From: Hymenobacter lapidiphilus
Lineage (GTDB): Bacteria > Bacteroidota > Bacteroidia > Cytophagales > Hymenobacteraceae
Reading direction: 5' to 3'
Assembly: GCF_013377885.1 (NCBI RefSeq)
Contig: NZ_JABKAU010000009.1
Location: 62,001-126,000 of the forward strand
DNA: 64,000 nucleotides
Shown here: positions 45,361 through 55,034 of the stretch, piece after piece
Numbering within the stretch: the first letter of the stretch is position 1
Layout: every line of letters starts with the position of its first letter
Notes under the pieces: model-generated
Database searches by the model: none
Seen by the model: only the letters and a program-made list of their open reading frames with translations
Told to the model about the DNA's origin: nothing
Position numbers and translations under genes: made by a program

Positions 45361-46686
45361 ATGGCTATCCTTTCCAAAGACGAAGCCCAGGCCATCCTGA
45401 AAAAGGTGCTGGGCTTCAGTAAAGCCGATGAGTGCCAGGCTAACCTGAGCGGGCGCACCACCGGCAACGTACGCTACGCCCGCAACTCGGTGAGCACCGC
45501 CGGCGCCACCGACAACGTGAGCCTGGCCGTGGAAGCGCGCTTCGGCAAACGCTCGGGCGTGGCCACCTGCAACGAGTTCGACGACGCCACGCTGAAGCGT
45601 TGCGTGCAGCGAGCCGAAGAAATTGCGCGCCTCGCCCCCGAAGATGCCGAGTACATGCCCCTGCTCGGGCCTCAGCAGTACCTCACGCCCAAGGCCTACG
45701 CCGCCAGCACCGCCGCCATCAGCCCCGACTTCCGGGCCCAGGCGGCCGGCGACAGTATTGCCCTGTGCACGGCCAAAAACCTGACGGCTGCCGGCTACCT
45801 CGAAGACGGTGCTTACTTCCAGGCGCTGCGCAACAACAAGGGCCTCGAAGCCTACCAGCAAAGCACCAACGTCGATTTCAGCATCACGGTGCGCACGCCC
45901 GACGGCACCGGCTCGGGCTACGCCACCGCCGACTACACCGACGCGGCCAAGTTCAACGCCAAAAACCTCACCCAGCTGGCCGCCGACAAAGCCGCCGGTT
46001 CGCGCAACGCCCGGGCCCTGGAACCCGGCAAGTACACTGTTATTCTGGAGCCCGCCGCGCTGGCTTCGGATGAGGGGCTGCTCAACAACCTCATGTACAG
46101 CCTCGGGGCCCGCGAGGCCGACGAAGGCCGCTCGTTCCTCAGCAAAAAGGGCGGCGGCAACAAGGTGGGCGAAAAGCTCTTCGATGAGCGCATCACCATC
46201 TACTCCGACCCGCTGAATGCCGAGGTACCCAGCGGGGTGTTCGATGGCGAAGGGCTACCGGTAAAGCGCATGACCTGGATTGATAAGGGGAAGGTTTCCA
46301 ACCTCTATTACTCGCGCTACTGGGGCCAGAAAAGCGGCAAGCCCGCCACGGCTTTCCCCGGCAACTGGATTATGGAAGGCGGCACCCAGAGCGTGCAGGA
46401 CCTGATTAAGGGCACGGCCAAAGGCATCCTGGTAACCCGCCTGTGGTACATTCGCGACGTAGACCCGCAAACGCTGCTCTACACCGGCCTCACGCGCGAC
46501 GGTACGTTCTACATCGAAAACGGCCAGATCAAGTTCCCCATCAAGAACTTCCGATTCAACGAGTCGCCGGTAATCATGCTCAACAACGTGGAGGCCATCG
46601 GCCGCCCGGTGCGCATCGGCGGCAACCTGGTGCCCCCGCTCAAAATTCGCGACTTTACGTTTACCAGCCTCTCGGACGCGGTGTAA
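45361..46686 (+). CDS. tldE: TldE/PmbA-type partner protein, second copy
   Basis: 441 residues, closely related to the gene at 42031 with the same blocks (NVSLAVEARFGKRSGVATCN, DEGRSFLSKKGGG, GGNLVPPLKIRDFTFTSL). A two-residue insertion lies near ALASDEGLLNNLM. No HExxxH and no signal peptide. It presumably pairs with the second TldD, although the similarity of the copies would allow mixed partners. A clear hairpin follows the stop, so this is the end of the four-gene tldDE unit. Confidence 0.92.
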   Translation: MAILSKDEAQAILKKVLGFSKADECQANLSGRTTGNVRYARNSVSTAGATDNVSLAVEARFGKRSGVATCNEFDDATLKRCVQRAEEIARLAPEDAEYMPLLGPQQYLTPKAYAASTAAISPDFRAQAAGDSIALCTAKNLTAAGYLEDGAYFQALRNNKGLEAYQQSTNVDFSITVRTPDGTGSGYATADYTDAAKFNAKNLTQLAADKAAGSRNARALEPGKYTVILEPAALASDEGLLNNLMYSLGAREADEGRSFLSKKGGGNKVGEKLFDERITIYSDPLNAEVPSGVFDGEGLPVKRMTWIDKGKVSNLYYSRYWGQKSGKPATAFPGNWIMEGGTQSVQDLIKGTAKGILVTRLWYIRDVDPQTLLYTGLTRDGTFYIENGQIKFPIKNFRFNESPVIMLNNVEAIGRPVRIGGNLVPPLKIRDFTFTSLSDAV

Positions 46687-46715
46687 GCCGATGCCGCGTT
46701 GCCTGCGCATGCGAG

Positions 46716-46748
46716 GGCCCATCCGGCAGTTGGCCGGATGGGCCTTTT
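46716..46748 (+). terminator. Terminator after the tldDE unit
   Basis: Perfect 11-bp stem (46716-46726 with 46734-46744) GGCCCATCCGG around CAGTTGG, then TTTT. About 30 bases after the tldE stop. Confidence 0.85.
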
Positions 46749-46826
46749 GCTGCAGCCGGCCGCGAAAAGGCCGCCGGCAGTGCAACCCCGGGGGGCCTCG
46801 TCGCTTCCTTTACCAACCGCCGCATC

Positions 46827-47474
46827 ATGGCGCTCCTACCTGTTCTTATGCCCGCTGCTGCTTTCACTTTCGTGCGCCTCAAGTACCAATCCGGCGACTG
46901 GGACGCAGTGGATGAACGGATGCCGGCCAACCTGCTCCATTCGCTGGTGCAGTATACCAAGGTGCCCGTCGCGCCCAAGGAAAAAGTGGTGGCCCTGGAT
47001 TCGGAGGAGTTGTTTCGCTACCCGTTCTGCTACCTCTCGGGCCACCGGCTGGTGCAGTTTTCGGCCGCCGAGAAGAAGATTTTCGAGCAGTATGTGCGCG
47101 GCGGTGGCTTCGTGTTCGTCGATGACTGCAACCACGACATCGACGGGCTGTTTGCGCGCTCGTTTGAGGAGCAGATGCGGGTGTGTTTCGGGGCCGGGGC
47201 GCTGAAAAAGCTGCCGAAGTCGCACCCGATTTACTCGCAGTTTTTTCCCTTCCCCGACGGCCCGCCCAACACCGGTTTCGAGCTCAACGGCTGGGGCGAC
47301 GACCTGGTGCACGACTACCTCAAAGGCATTGAAATAGACGGCCGCCTACGCGTGCTCTACTCCAACAAAGACTACGGCTGCGAGTGGGACTACGACTTCC
47401 GCAACAAGCGCTTCCTGGCCGAAGACAACACCAAATTCGGCGTCAACATCATCCTGTACGCCCTCACGGCCTGA
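46827..47474 (+). CDS. DUF4159 domain protein
   Basis: 215-residue protein of the DUF4159 family, a class I glutamine-amidotransferase-like fold found in MoxR/vWA gene sets. Blocks: FTFVRLKYQSGDWD, YPFCYLSGHRLVQFSAAEKK, YVRGGGFVFVDDCNHDIDGL, PNTGFELNGWGDDLVHDYL, FGVNIILYALTA. The N-terminus MALLPVLMPAAAFTF is a short hydrophobic stretch, perhaps a weak signal peptide; the upstream open frame overlaps the terminator and looks non-coding. Function unknown. It lies with tldDE, moxR and DUF58 genes, a known association in this phylum. Confidence 0.85.
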   Translation: MALLPVLMPAAAFTFVRLKYQSGDWDAVDERMPANLLHSLVQYTKVPVAPKEKVVALDSEELFRYPFCYLSGHRLVQFSAAEKKIFEQYVRGGGFVFVDDCNHDIDGLFARSFEEQMRVCFGAGALKKLPKSHPIYSQFFPFPDGPPNTGFELNGWGDDLVHDYLKGIEIDGRLRVLYSNKDYGCEWDYDFRNKRFLAEDNTKFGVNIILYALTA

Positions 47475-47489
47475 CGCCGGCGCCGCCGG

Positions 47490-48155
47490 CTAAAAGCGGT
47501 AGCCCAGGCTGAACCGGGCATCCGGCATAATAATGCCTTGCTCATAATGCGTCGAATCATCGGAGCAGTTGATGCAGCCGATCGGGACAGCCGAATTGTT
47601 CAGCTGTTTCCAACCCATTATCCCCAGTGAAGTATCGAACAACAGACGGCTTTGGGGTCCAAATGTCGTCTGCCACCCTATTGCGCCACCCGCACCGCCC
47701 AGCACCCGACGTTGGATGTACCCGGAAGGCGTGTACCATACGAAGGAAGCCAGATAGTCCCGCTTCACCAGCCGCGCGCCAACCATCGGAGCCACGTAGA
47801 GGCCCGTAAGTCCGGTTGGATGGCGAGGCGTGGCGACGTAATAGCGCATTTGCAGCGCCAGCCCCGTTATTCGTTCTTTGGCGTTGCCCGCATCGAGCAG
47901 CGCCTCCACGTTGCCGCTCACATGTGGCCCCAGTTGCCGTTCGTAGCCCACCAACAGAGGTAGCGCCGTGCCTCCATCGAGTAGATAGGACAGATTACGC
48001 ACCAGCACTACGAGGACATCGAGCCGCACAACATTGCGGTATGCCCGAACTGAAGGCCGTAGCGAATCGGCCGGCGTGGAGTGCACCTGCGCAAGGGCCG
48101 CACTACTACTCAGCAGCAGCAAAAACAGGGCAGCAAAACGTATCGTTGTTTTCAT
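47490..48155 (-). CDS. Exported barrel-like protein within the tldDE-moxR region
   Basis: 221-residue protein with a signal peptide (MKTTIRFAALFLLLLSSSAA, cleavage near ALAQ). Strands such as PLLVGYERQLGPHVSGNVEA and GLALQMRYYV, and the final RFSLGYRF, suggest an outer-membrane barrel. Two Cys sit in IGCINCSDDS. It is the only leftward gene between DUF4159 and moxR, reading toward DUF4159, so it interrupts the otherwise co-directional cluster. Composition is slightly less GC-rich than its neighbours. It may be a late insertion, or a cargo or partner of the system. Confidence 0.65.
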   Translation of the reverse strand: MKTTIRFAALFLLLLSSSAALAQVHSTPADSLRPSVRAYRNVVRLDVLVVLVRNLSYLLDGGTALPLLVGYERQLGPHVSGNVEALLDAGNAKERITGLALQMRYYVATPRHPTGLTGLYVAPMVGARLVKRDYLASFVWYTPSGYIQRRVLGGAGGAIGWQTTFGPQSRLLFDTSLGIMGWKQLNNSAVPIGCINCSDDSTHYEQGIIMPDARFSLGYRF

Positions 48156-48321
48156 AGCTCGAAACAAGCGCCTACTTTGCCGGAGCACAAACCAGGTTTG
48201 GACCGAATCAGACTTTTTGGTAACAGAAATATAGCTCTCGAACCCACCTGCCACGCATCCTTGCGGCGCTTTTACCAGACTTTACCTCAGCCCCAGTTCC
48301 TAAGCCTTCCAACCCCCCAAA

Positions 48322-49296
<975 letters not shown>

Positions 49297-49320
49297 GGGT
49301 GACTTTAAAAGATACAAAGG

Positions 49321-49904
49321 CTTGTCGTGCTGAGCGCAGCCGAAGTATATATCCCTCTTCTGCTGTGCTCGTTCTAACATACTAGTTATCGACTATTAAG
49401 CTTGTACAATAATTCACAAAACACTTCTTAATACTCGATGAACGCAGCATTCTACCTCTCCTTTCTACTGATAAATTACTATATGTTATTTGTGCTTCCT
49501 AAAAGGATTTCCAGAACTAGACTTGTACTCGGCTTAGCACTATTACTCATATTATTAATTGGGTTCTCAGCGCTAATAAAAGACCACATAAGTCCATTTG
49601 CTAACTCAGGTAGAATTTTTCTTAATGCTATCGGAACTTCCATCCAAATGATAATTATGGTTTCCGTGGTGAATCAATTTTTAATATTTTCGATAAATCG
49701 CATGAAAAAGTTTCATGAAGAAAATAACCAAGAGAATATACATAGATTTCCTGTCAGCGTACTTATACAGCATCATGACAAAATAAAGAAAGTGTTTGCA
49801 TGGTTTTGGTTCATTGGTACTATGATGATTCTAAGCAGCGTATGGTTCAGAGATAAGTGGATACAATGAAGCGGCAGAGATTCTTCTGCTACGCCCAGCA
49901 TGAC
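49321..49904. mobile_element. Split GTCATGCTGAGC element carrying an AT-rich gene
   Basis: Left arm 49321-49358 (GTCGTGCTGAGCGCAGCCGA, then TATCCCTCT) and right arm 49871-49904 (GCGGCAGAGA through CCCAGCATGAC) are the two halves of the family palindrome, as seen intact at 45203-45303, but 500 bases apart. The loop is filled by an AT-rich open reading frame. No transposase is seen. Either the gene inserted into an older repeat or the element carries cargo. Confidence 0.6.
49438..49869 (+). CDS. AT-rich small membrane protein between moxR and DUF58
   Basis: 143-residue protein with about four hydrophobic segments (MNAAFYLSFLLINYYMLFVL, LVLGLALLLILLIGFSALI, ATGTSIQMI-like segment, FAWFWFIGTMMILSSVWF) and a polar, Asn/Lys/His-rich loop (KKFHEENNQENIHRFP). 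Base composition is far more AT-rich than every gene around it, and the amino acids are rich in Ile, Asn and Lys. It starts with ATG at 49438 and stops at the edge of the right repeat arm. No family is recognised. Signs of transfer are strong; function unknown. Confidence 0.7.
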   Translation: MNAAFYLSFLLINYYMLFVLPKRISRTRLVLGLALLLILLIGFSALIKDHISPFANSGRIFLNAIGTSIQMIIMVSVVNQFLIFSINRMKKFHEENNQENIHRFPVSVLIQHHDKIKKVFAWFWFIGTMMILSSVWFRDKWIQ

Positions 49905-49945
49905 TGCTCGTTTGCGGCAAAACCACCCACCAAGAACCAAGCAAA

Positions 49946-50821
49946 ATGCTTACGCCCGAACACCTGCACACCTTGCACAACCTGCCGCTGGCCGCCCGCC
50001 AAGCGGCCGAGGGGCTGCTGCACGGCGCCCACCTGAGCCGACGCAAGGGCGCGGGTATGGAGTTCAGCCAGTACCGCCCCTACCAGCCCGGCGACGATTT
50101 GCGCCGCCTCGACTGGCGCTTAGCAGCCCGCTCCGACCGTTACTACCTGCGCGAATCGGAGGTGGATACCAGCCTGACGGTGCACCTGGTGCTCGATGCC
50201 ACGGCCAGCATGAACCACCGCGACGACAACGGCCTGAGCAAACTCGAATACGGCCGCCTGCTGTGCGCCGCGCTGGCCTACGTAGCTACCCAGCAGGGCG
50301 ACGCGGTGGCCCTGACGGTGTTGCACCCCGGCGGCCTGCGCCATCTGCCCGCCCGCGCCGATGCCCGCCAGTTGCCCCGCCTCTACCACGCCCTCGAAAC
50401 CGCCGATGCCACCGGCCAATTCCCCGATACGGCCACGCTCGCGCCCCTCACCGCCCGCCGCCAACCGGCCCTCACCATTTGCCTAACCGATTGGTACGAG
50501 GAAAACGGCGAAGTCGAGCAGTTGCTGACGCGGCTGCGGGCGGCCTCGGGCGAGGTGCTGGTGCTGCACCTGATGGCCCGCAATGAGTTGGAATTCACGT
50601 TCCGTGGGGCCGTGACGTTCGAGGACCTCGAAACCGGCCAGCAACTGCAGCTCGATGCCGGCCAGCAGCGCCAAATTTGGCAGCAGCAGCTGCAACCCTG
50701 GCTGCAGGCCACTGCCCGCCGCGCCCGCACTCTCGGCTTCGACTACCAGCTGCTGAGCACCGCTGAACCCCTCACCGACGCCCTCCGCGAATTTCTGCGC
50801 CGCCGCGCCCGGGGAGCGTAG
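49946..50821 (+). CDS. DUF58 protein, vWA-related
   Basis: 291-residue protein. DUF58 core: RKGAGMEFSQYRPYQPGDD, LRRLDWRLAARSDRYYLRES, HLVLDATASMNH (a MIDAS-like DxTxS), then ALTICLTDWYEENGEVEQLL. DUF58 proteins work with MoxR ATPases and vWA proteins. No hydrophobic anchor is present in this copy. The C-terminus is Arg-rich (REFLRRRARGA). ATG at 49946. The next gene starts about 140 bases on, across a poly-C run. Confidence 0.9.
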   Translation: MLTPEHLHTLHNLPLAARQAAEGLLHGAHLSRRKGAGMEFSQYRPYQPGDDLRRLDWRLAARSDRYYLRESEVDTSLTVHLVLDATASMNHRDDNGLSKLEYGRLLCAALAYVATQQGDAVALTVLHPGGLRHLPARADARQLPRLYHALETADATGQFPDTATLAPLTARRQPALTICLTDWYEENGEVEQLLTRLRAASGEVLVLHLMARNELEFTFRGAVTFEDLETGQQLQLDAGQQRQIWQQQLQPWLQATARRARTLGFDYQLLSTAEPLTDALREFLRRRARGA

Positions 50822-50945
50822 AGGCGTAATACCTTGCCGCAACTACCGCCACCGTTTCCCGTCTGTATTTTCGCATTTTCCACTTATTGGTAATTCCTGA
50901 AGCGGCAGTCCAAAGCCTGTAGCTTGCGGCTTGCCACTTGTAGCG

Positions 50946-50956
50946 CCCCCCCCCCC
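50946..50956 (+). repeat. Run of eleven C before the BatA-type gene
   Basis: Homopolymer C11 three bases before the TTG start of the next gene. An alternative frame with a TTG at 50924 reads through it. Length changes would shift that frame relative to the gene. Confidence 0.85.
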
Positions 50957-50958
50957 TT

Positions 50959-52545
50959 TTGCCGCCGATTTTCTTCCCTAACGCCGCCGCTGGTTGGCTG
51001 GCCCTGCTGGGGCTGGCCGTGCCACTGGCTATTTACCTCTGGAACCGTCGGCCAGGCCGGGTGGTGCAGGTGGGCAGTGTGCGGTGGCTGGAAGCGGCTG
51101 CCAACCAGCGCCTGCGCAACATAAAACCCGAGCAGCTACTGCTATTTCTGCTGCGGGCTGCTGTGCTGGGGCTGCTGGCGCTGGCCGTGGCCGAGCCGCT
51201 ACAGCTGCTGCCGGTGCCACCCGCCCGCGGCCAGGTGCTGCTGGCTCCCGGCGTAACTACCGAAGCCCTGATCCCGGTGCGCCCCCTTCTCGATTCGCTG
51301 CGGCAGCGCGGCTACGAACTGCGGCAGCTTTCCGATTTTCGCCCCGTGAGTGCGGCCCGGCCCTGGACTGCGTTGGGCCTCGGCGACACCACCGCGCAAC
51401 CCTCGGCCCGCCTCACGGCCGACTCCGTTTTGGCGGCTGCCCCCAACCGCTGGAACACCGTGCAAATGGCGGCCGATTCGCTGCCCGGACGGCCGCTGGT
51501 GGTAGTTGGGCCGCTGAGCTTGGCTTCGTTCCGGGGTACCCGGCCAGCGCTGCCGGCCGCCGTGCGCTGGCTGCCCCTGCCCCCGCCCGATTCCAGCCGC
51601 TGGGCCGTGGCCGCTTGGCAAACGCACCCCGACAGCCTGGTGGTGCTGATGGCCAACGGCTCGGAATCGGCCGTAGCTTACCAGCAGGTGCGCATGCGGC
51701 GGCCGGCGGCTGGCCAGCTCGTTGGAGGCAATTGGGGCGGGGCTGAAATCAGATTGGTAAGCCCAAACGAGCTACTGGTGACCGAAAGCGGCCGCCGCCG
51801 CACGGTGCCATTGCTGCGCCGGGCGGCACGCTGGCACCTGAGCCACGATGCTGCCCACGCCGCCTCGGCCCGGGTGCTGATAGCGGCTTTGCGGGCTGTG
51901 GCCCCTACCCTGCCGCTCCGGCCTCGGCTGGTAGTCTCCACTTCCGAAACCGTGCCCACCGACTCGCTCGACTGGCTTTTCTGGCTGCGCGACGCCCCGC
52001 TGCCCGCCCGCTGGGCCGCCGACCCAACGGTGCGCGTCTGGCAGGAAGCCGGCTCGGCCACCAAACCCTTCGCCACCGAATTCCAGCCCGCGACCAGCGC
52101 CGCCACCAGCACTATTTCCCGGCTCGACACCACTTCCGGCCCGGGCACCGTGCCGGTATGGACTACCGCCGCCGGCCGGCCGCTGCTGAGCTGGCAGCCG
52201 CCCGGCCGCTACCGCCTGCACACCCGCTTCGATGCCGCCTGGAGCACCCTGGTCGATAGCCCAGAATTGCCCGCACTGCTGCTGCTCTTGTTGCAACCCA
52301 CTGCTCCGCCTGCCTTTCAACCCGATTCGCGCCAACTGGCCCTGAGCCAGTTGCGCGGGCCGATGGCAGCGGTAGTTGATGGTATAGAACCAACGGCCCC
52401 GCGCCGGCAGCTGGCTCCCTGGCTGGTGCTGGCCGCGGGGCTGCTGTTTGGGCTGGAGCGGCTGCTGGCTGCCCGGCGCAACCGTTCTGCACCAGTTAGC
52501 GCACGTTCTTCCGAATCATCATCCACCCAACGCCAGCCCGCATGA
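50959..52545 (+). CDS. BatA-type N-terminal double-membrane-helix protein
   Basis: 528-residue membrane protein. The N-terminus is the BatA double-helix module: FFPNAAAGWLALLGLAVPLA, IYLWNRRPGRVVQVGSVRWL, then LLLFLLRAAVLGLLALAVAE. A large soluble portion follows (about residues 85-470), and a C-terminal helix LAPWLVLAAGLLFGLERLLA ends with a basic tail. No MIDAS is seen, so it is not a canonical vWA BatA. The start is a TTG at 50959 directly after the C11 run; no ATG fits the family N-terminus. Stop overlaps the next start by four bases. Confidence 0.8.
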   Translation: MPPIFFPNAAAGWLALLGLAVPLAIYLWNRRPGRVVQVGSVRWLEAAANQRLRNIKPEQLLLFLLRAAVLGLLALAVAEPLQLLPVPPARGQVLLAPGVTTEALIPVRPLLDSLRQRGYELRQLSDFRPVSAARPWTALGLGDTTAQPSARLTADSVLAAAPNRWNTVQMAADSLPGRPLVVVGPLSLASFRGTRPALPAAVRWLPLPPPDSSRWAVAAWQTHPDSLVVLMANGSESAVAYQQVRMRRPAAGQLVGGNWGGAEIRLVSPNELLVTESGRRRTVPLLRRAARWHLSHDAAHAASARVLIAALRAVAPTLPLRPRLVVSTSETVPTDSLDWLFWLRDAPLPARWAADPTVRVWQEAGSATKPFATEFQPATSAATSTISRLDTTSGPGTVPVWTTAAGRPLLSWQPPGRYRLHTRFDAAWSTLVDSPELPALLLLLLQPTAPPAFQPDSRQLALSQLRGPMAAVVDGIEPTAPRRQLAPWLVLAAGLLFGLERLLAARRNRSAPVSARSSESSSTQRQPA

Positions 52546-54860
52546 GCCCCGCCGTTGCCTCCTTCGCCACCGAAGCGGCTGCCCCAGCCGGGCTGGTGCT
52601 GGCCGCCGGCCGTAGCCGGGCCCGCCGCCGCACGCTGGCCCTGCTGCTGCCCGTTTTGGCCGCTGCTGCCCTGCTGCTGATAGTAGCTGCGGGCTGGCCC
52701 CGCGCGGGCTATGCCGTGGCAGGCGTAGCGTTGGCGCTGCTTGGGCTGGCCGGCTGGGCGCTCTGGCACATCTGGCACGAATCGGCTGCCACCACTGCCC
52801 GCCGCCTCAACCACCAGCACCCGGCGCTGGAAGACAGTGCCGCGCTGCTACTGCGCCCCACCACCACCGACCTGAACCTGCTGGAGCAACTGCAGCAGCA
52901 GCGGATTAAGGAGCGGCTACCGAACCTGGCCGCGGCCGGCCCGTTGCTCCCTGTAAATTTCAGACCGGCTCTGGGCAGCGCGACGGTGCTGTTGCTGCTG
53001 GCGGCGCTGGTGTGGTGGCAGCGGCCCGGCCCAGCAGCAGCTACGGCCGCGGTTGGCACACCCGTGGCGTTGCGTTTCCAGGAGACGCCCGCCCAACCGG
53101 CCGCGGCCCCCCGCATTATGGAAACCCGGCTGCGGGTGCAGCCGCCGGCCTACACGCGCCAGGCGGGGTTTACGCCCGAATCCGGCTCGTTCCGGTGCCC
53201 GGCTGGCAGCCGCGTGCGCTGGCAGGTACGTCTGAGCCGGCCCTCGAAAGCGCCGCCGGTGCTGGAGTTGGGCGCCCGCAAGCTGCCGCTGCAGCCGGTG
53301 CCGGGCGATTCGCTGGCTTTCAGTCGGGAAGAAACGCTGTCAGCTTCAGCCTTGTACCGGCTGCGGCTGGGTGGGCAGGTTTCCGATGATTACTCGATTG
53401 AAGTAGTGGCCGACCAGGCTCCGGTTATCCGCCTCATTCAACCCAAAGCCTACACGCTGGTGGAGTTTGGCCAGCCGCCGCGGGTGGCCATTGAGGCCCA
53501 GCTAAAGGACGATTACGGCCTGAGTCGGGCCCGGCTGGTAGCTACCGTGGCCCAGGGCCAGGGCGAGGCCGTGAAGTTTACGGAAGTGGTAACTGAACTG
53601 AGCACCGGCCTGAGCGGCCAGCCCATCACCGCCACGCTACGCCCGGTCCTCAACCTACGGGCGCTGGGCCTGAGCTACGGCGACGAAGTGTACTTCTACC
53701 TGCAGGCCTGGGACAACCGCCAGCAGCTAACCCGCTCCGACACTTACCTGGTGCAGTGGGAAGACACGACGGTAGAGAACAGCACCCTCGATGCCTCGCT
53801 GGGCGTGAACACGGCCCCGGCCTATTTCCGCAGCCAGCGCCAGATTATCATTGACACCGAAAAGCTGCTGGCGGAGCAAAGCAAGCTGCCCGCCGCTACG
53901 GTGCAGGAGCGCGCCAACAGCATCGGCGTCGATCAGAAGTTGCTGCGCATGCGCTACGGCAAGTTTCTGGGCGAAGAAACCGACGAAAGCATCGGCGGAG
54001 CCACCCGTCCCGATGAGCAGGATGAAGCCACCAAGCCCGCCGACCCGCCCGGCATGGGTTCGGTGGTGGCCGAAGACCACACCACCCCCGAACCTGCCGC
54101 CGCCACTGCCAAGAAGGAGGAGGAGCACCACGAGGGCGACGGCCACGACCACAGCGCCGGCCTGCCGGCGCGGGCCGGGCAGTCGGCCGCCGAGGCGCGC
54201 ACGGCCGAGTTGATGGAGCCCTACATGCACCGCCACGACGACTCGGAAACGGCCGATTTTCTGGAGCCCGCCGTGAAGGCCAAGCTGCAGGCGGTACTGG
54301 CCCAGATGTGGGAGTCGGAGCTACGGCTGCGCACCGGGCGGCTCCGCGAGGCCCTCCCCTTCGAGTACCGCGCCCTGCGCTTATTGAAGCAGGTGCAGCA
54401 GCAAACCCGGGCCTACGTGAAAAAGGCCGGTTTCACGCCCCCACCCATGCCCGAGGCCACCACCCGCCTCACCGGCGACCTAGCCGGGGCGGCCGCCCCG
54501 CGCCGCCAGCGCCAGCTCGATGCGCCATCCCAGCAACCTGCCTTACGCGCCGCCCTAACTACTTTGCGGCAGCTGCGCGCCCCAAGCCGGCCGCCCACTG
54601 GAGCCGCGGCAGCACTGGAGCAGGCAGGCCCCGAGCTTTCGAAGGCCGCCCTCCAGACGCCCGGCCGCTACCTGGCCGCCCTGCGCCACCTGCGTGAAGT
54701 AACGGCCGCCCTCCGGGCCGGCCAGCAGGTTGATAAGGCGAGCCTGCTACCGCTGGAACGCGCCTTCACCGACCTGTTGCCGGTACCCGCGCCCGCACCC
54801 ACTGCCCGCCCCGCCCCCAACACCCAGCTCACCCGCCGTTATTTTGATCTACTGAACTGA
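52542..54860 (+). CDS. DUF4175-like membrane protein
   Basis: 772-residue protein. Two N-terminal membrane helices (about residues 30-50 and 55-75), a soluble helical segment (ARRLNHQHPALEDSAALLLR), a third helix (about 145-162) and a long periplasmic part. The latter includes a beta region (ETRLRVQPPAYTRQAGF, DDYSIEVVADQAPVIRLI) and a helical C-terminal region. An acidic/His-rich stretch EEEHHEGDGHDHS lies near residues 525-538. The layout matches the DUF4175-type proteins that follow BatA-like genes in Bacteroidota. Overlap of ATGA with the BatA-type gene indicates coupling. Confidence 0.75.
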   Translation: MSPAVASFATEAAAPAGLVLAAGRSRARRRTLALLLPVLAAAALLLIVAAGWPRAGYAVAGVALALLGLAGWALWHIWHESAATTARRLNHQHPALEDSAALLLRPTTTDLNLLEQLQQQRIKERLPNLAAAGPLLPVNFRPALGSATVLLLLAALVWWQRPGPAAATAAVGTPVALRFQETPAQPAAAPRIMETRLRVQPPAYTRQAGFTPESGSFRCPAGSRVRWQVRLSRPSKAPPVLELGARKLPLQPVPGDSLAFSREETLSASALYRLRLGGQVSDDYSIEVVADQAPVIRLIQPKAYTLVEFGQPPRVAIEAQLKDDYGLSRARLVATVAQGQGEAVKFTEVVTELSTGLSGQPITATLRPVLNLRALGLSYGDEVYFYLQAWDNRQQLTRSDTYLVQWEDTTVENSTLDASLGVNTAPAYFRSQRQIIIDTEKLLAEQSKLPAATVQERANSIGVDQKLLRMRYGKFLGEETDESIGGATRPDEQDEATKPADPPGMGSVVAEDHTTPEPAAATAKKEEEHHEGDGHDHSAGLPARAGQSAAEARTAELMEPYMHRHDDSETADFLEPAVKAKLQAVLAQMWESELRLRTGRLREALPFEYRALRLLKQVQQQTRAYVKKAGFTPPPMPEATTRLTGDLAGAAAPRRQRQLDAPSQQPALRAALTTLRQLRAPSRPPTGAAAALEQAGPELSKAALQTPGRYLAALRHLREVTAALRAGQQVDKASLLPLERAFTDLLPVPAPAPTARPAPNTQLTRRYFDLLN

Positions 54861-54983
54861 TGTAGCGCGAACCGCAGGACAGCGAAGCTAAGCTCCCGCT
54901 TCGCGTGCCGTTGCTGACTACCAAACGACTTCGTCAGACGATACGCGAAGTGGAAGCTTCGCTGCCCTGCGGTTCGCGCTACA
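54861..54983. repeat. Palindromic element, GCGCGAAGC family
   Basis: Arms 54861-54890 (TGTAGCGCGAACCGCAGGAC...) and 54953-54983, mirrored, with CTTCGCG/CGCGAAG pieces inside. One base after the DUF4175-like stop. Sister of 34840-34975. Confidence 0.8.
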
Positions 54984-55034
54984 CCGATTCAAAAGGCACC
55001 TAAACACTACGCTTCAAGCTCTACGCACTAAAAA

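Noticed and set aside
46443..46826. Longer N-terminal start for the DUF4159 gene
   Set aside because: The upstream frame overlaps tldE in another frame and crosses its terminator; the residues are not family-like.
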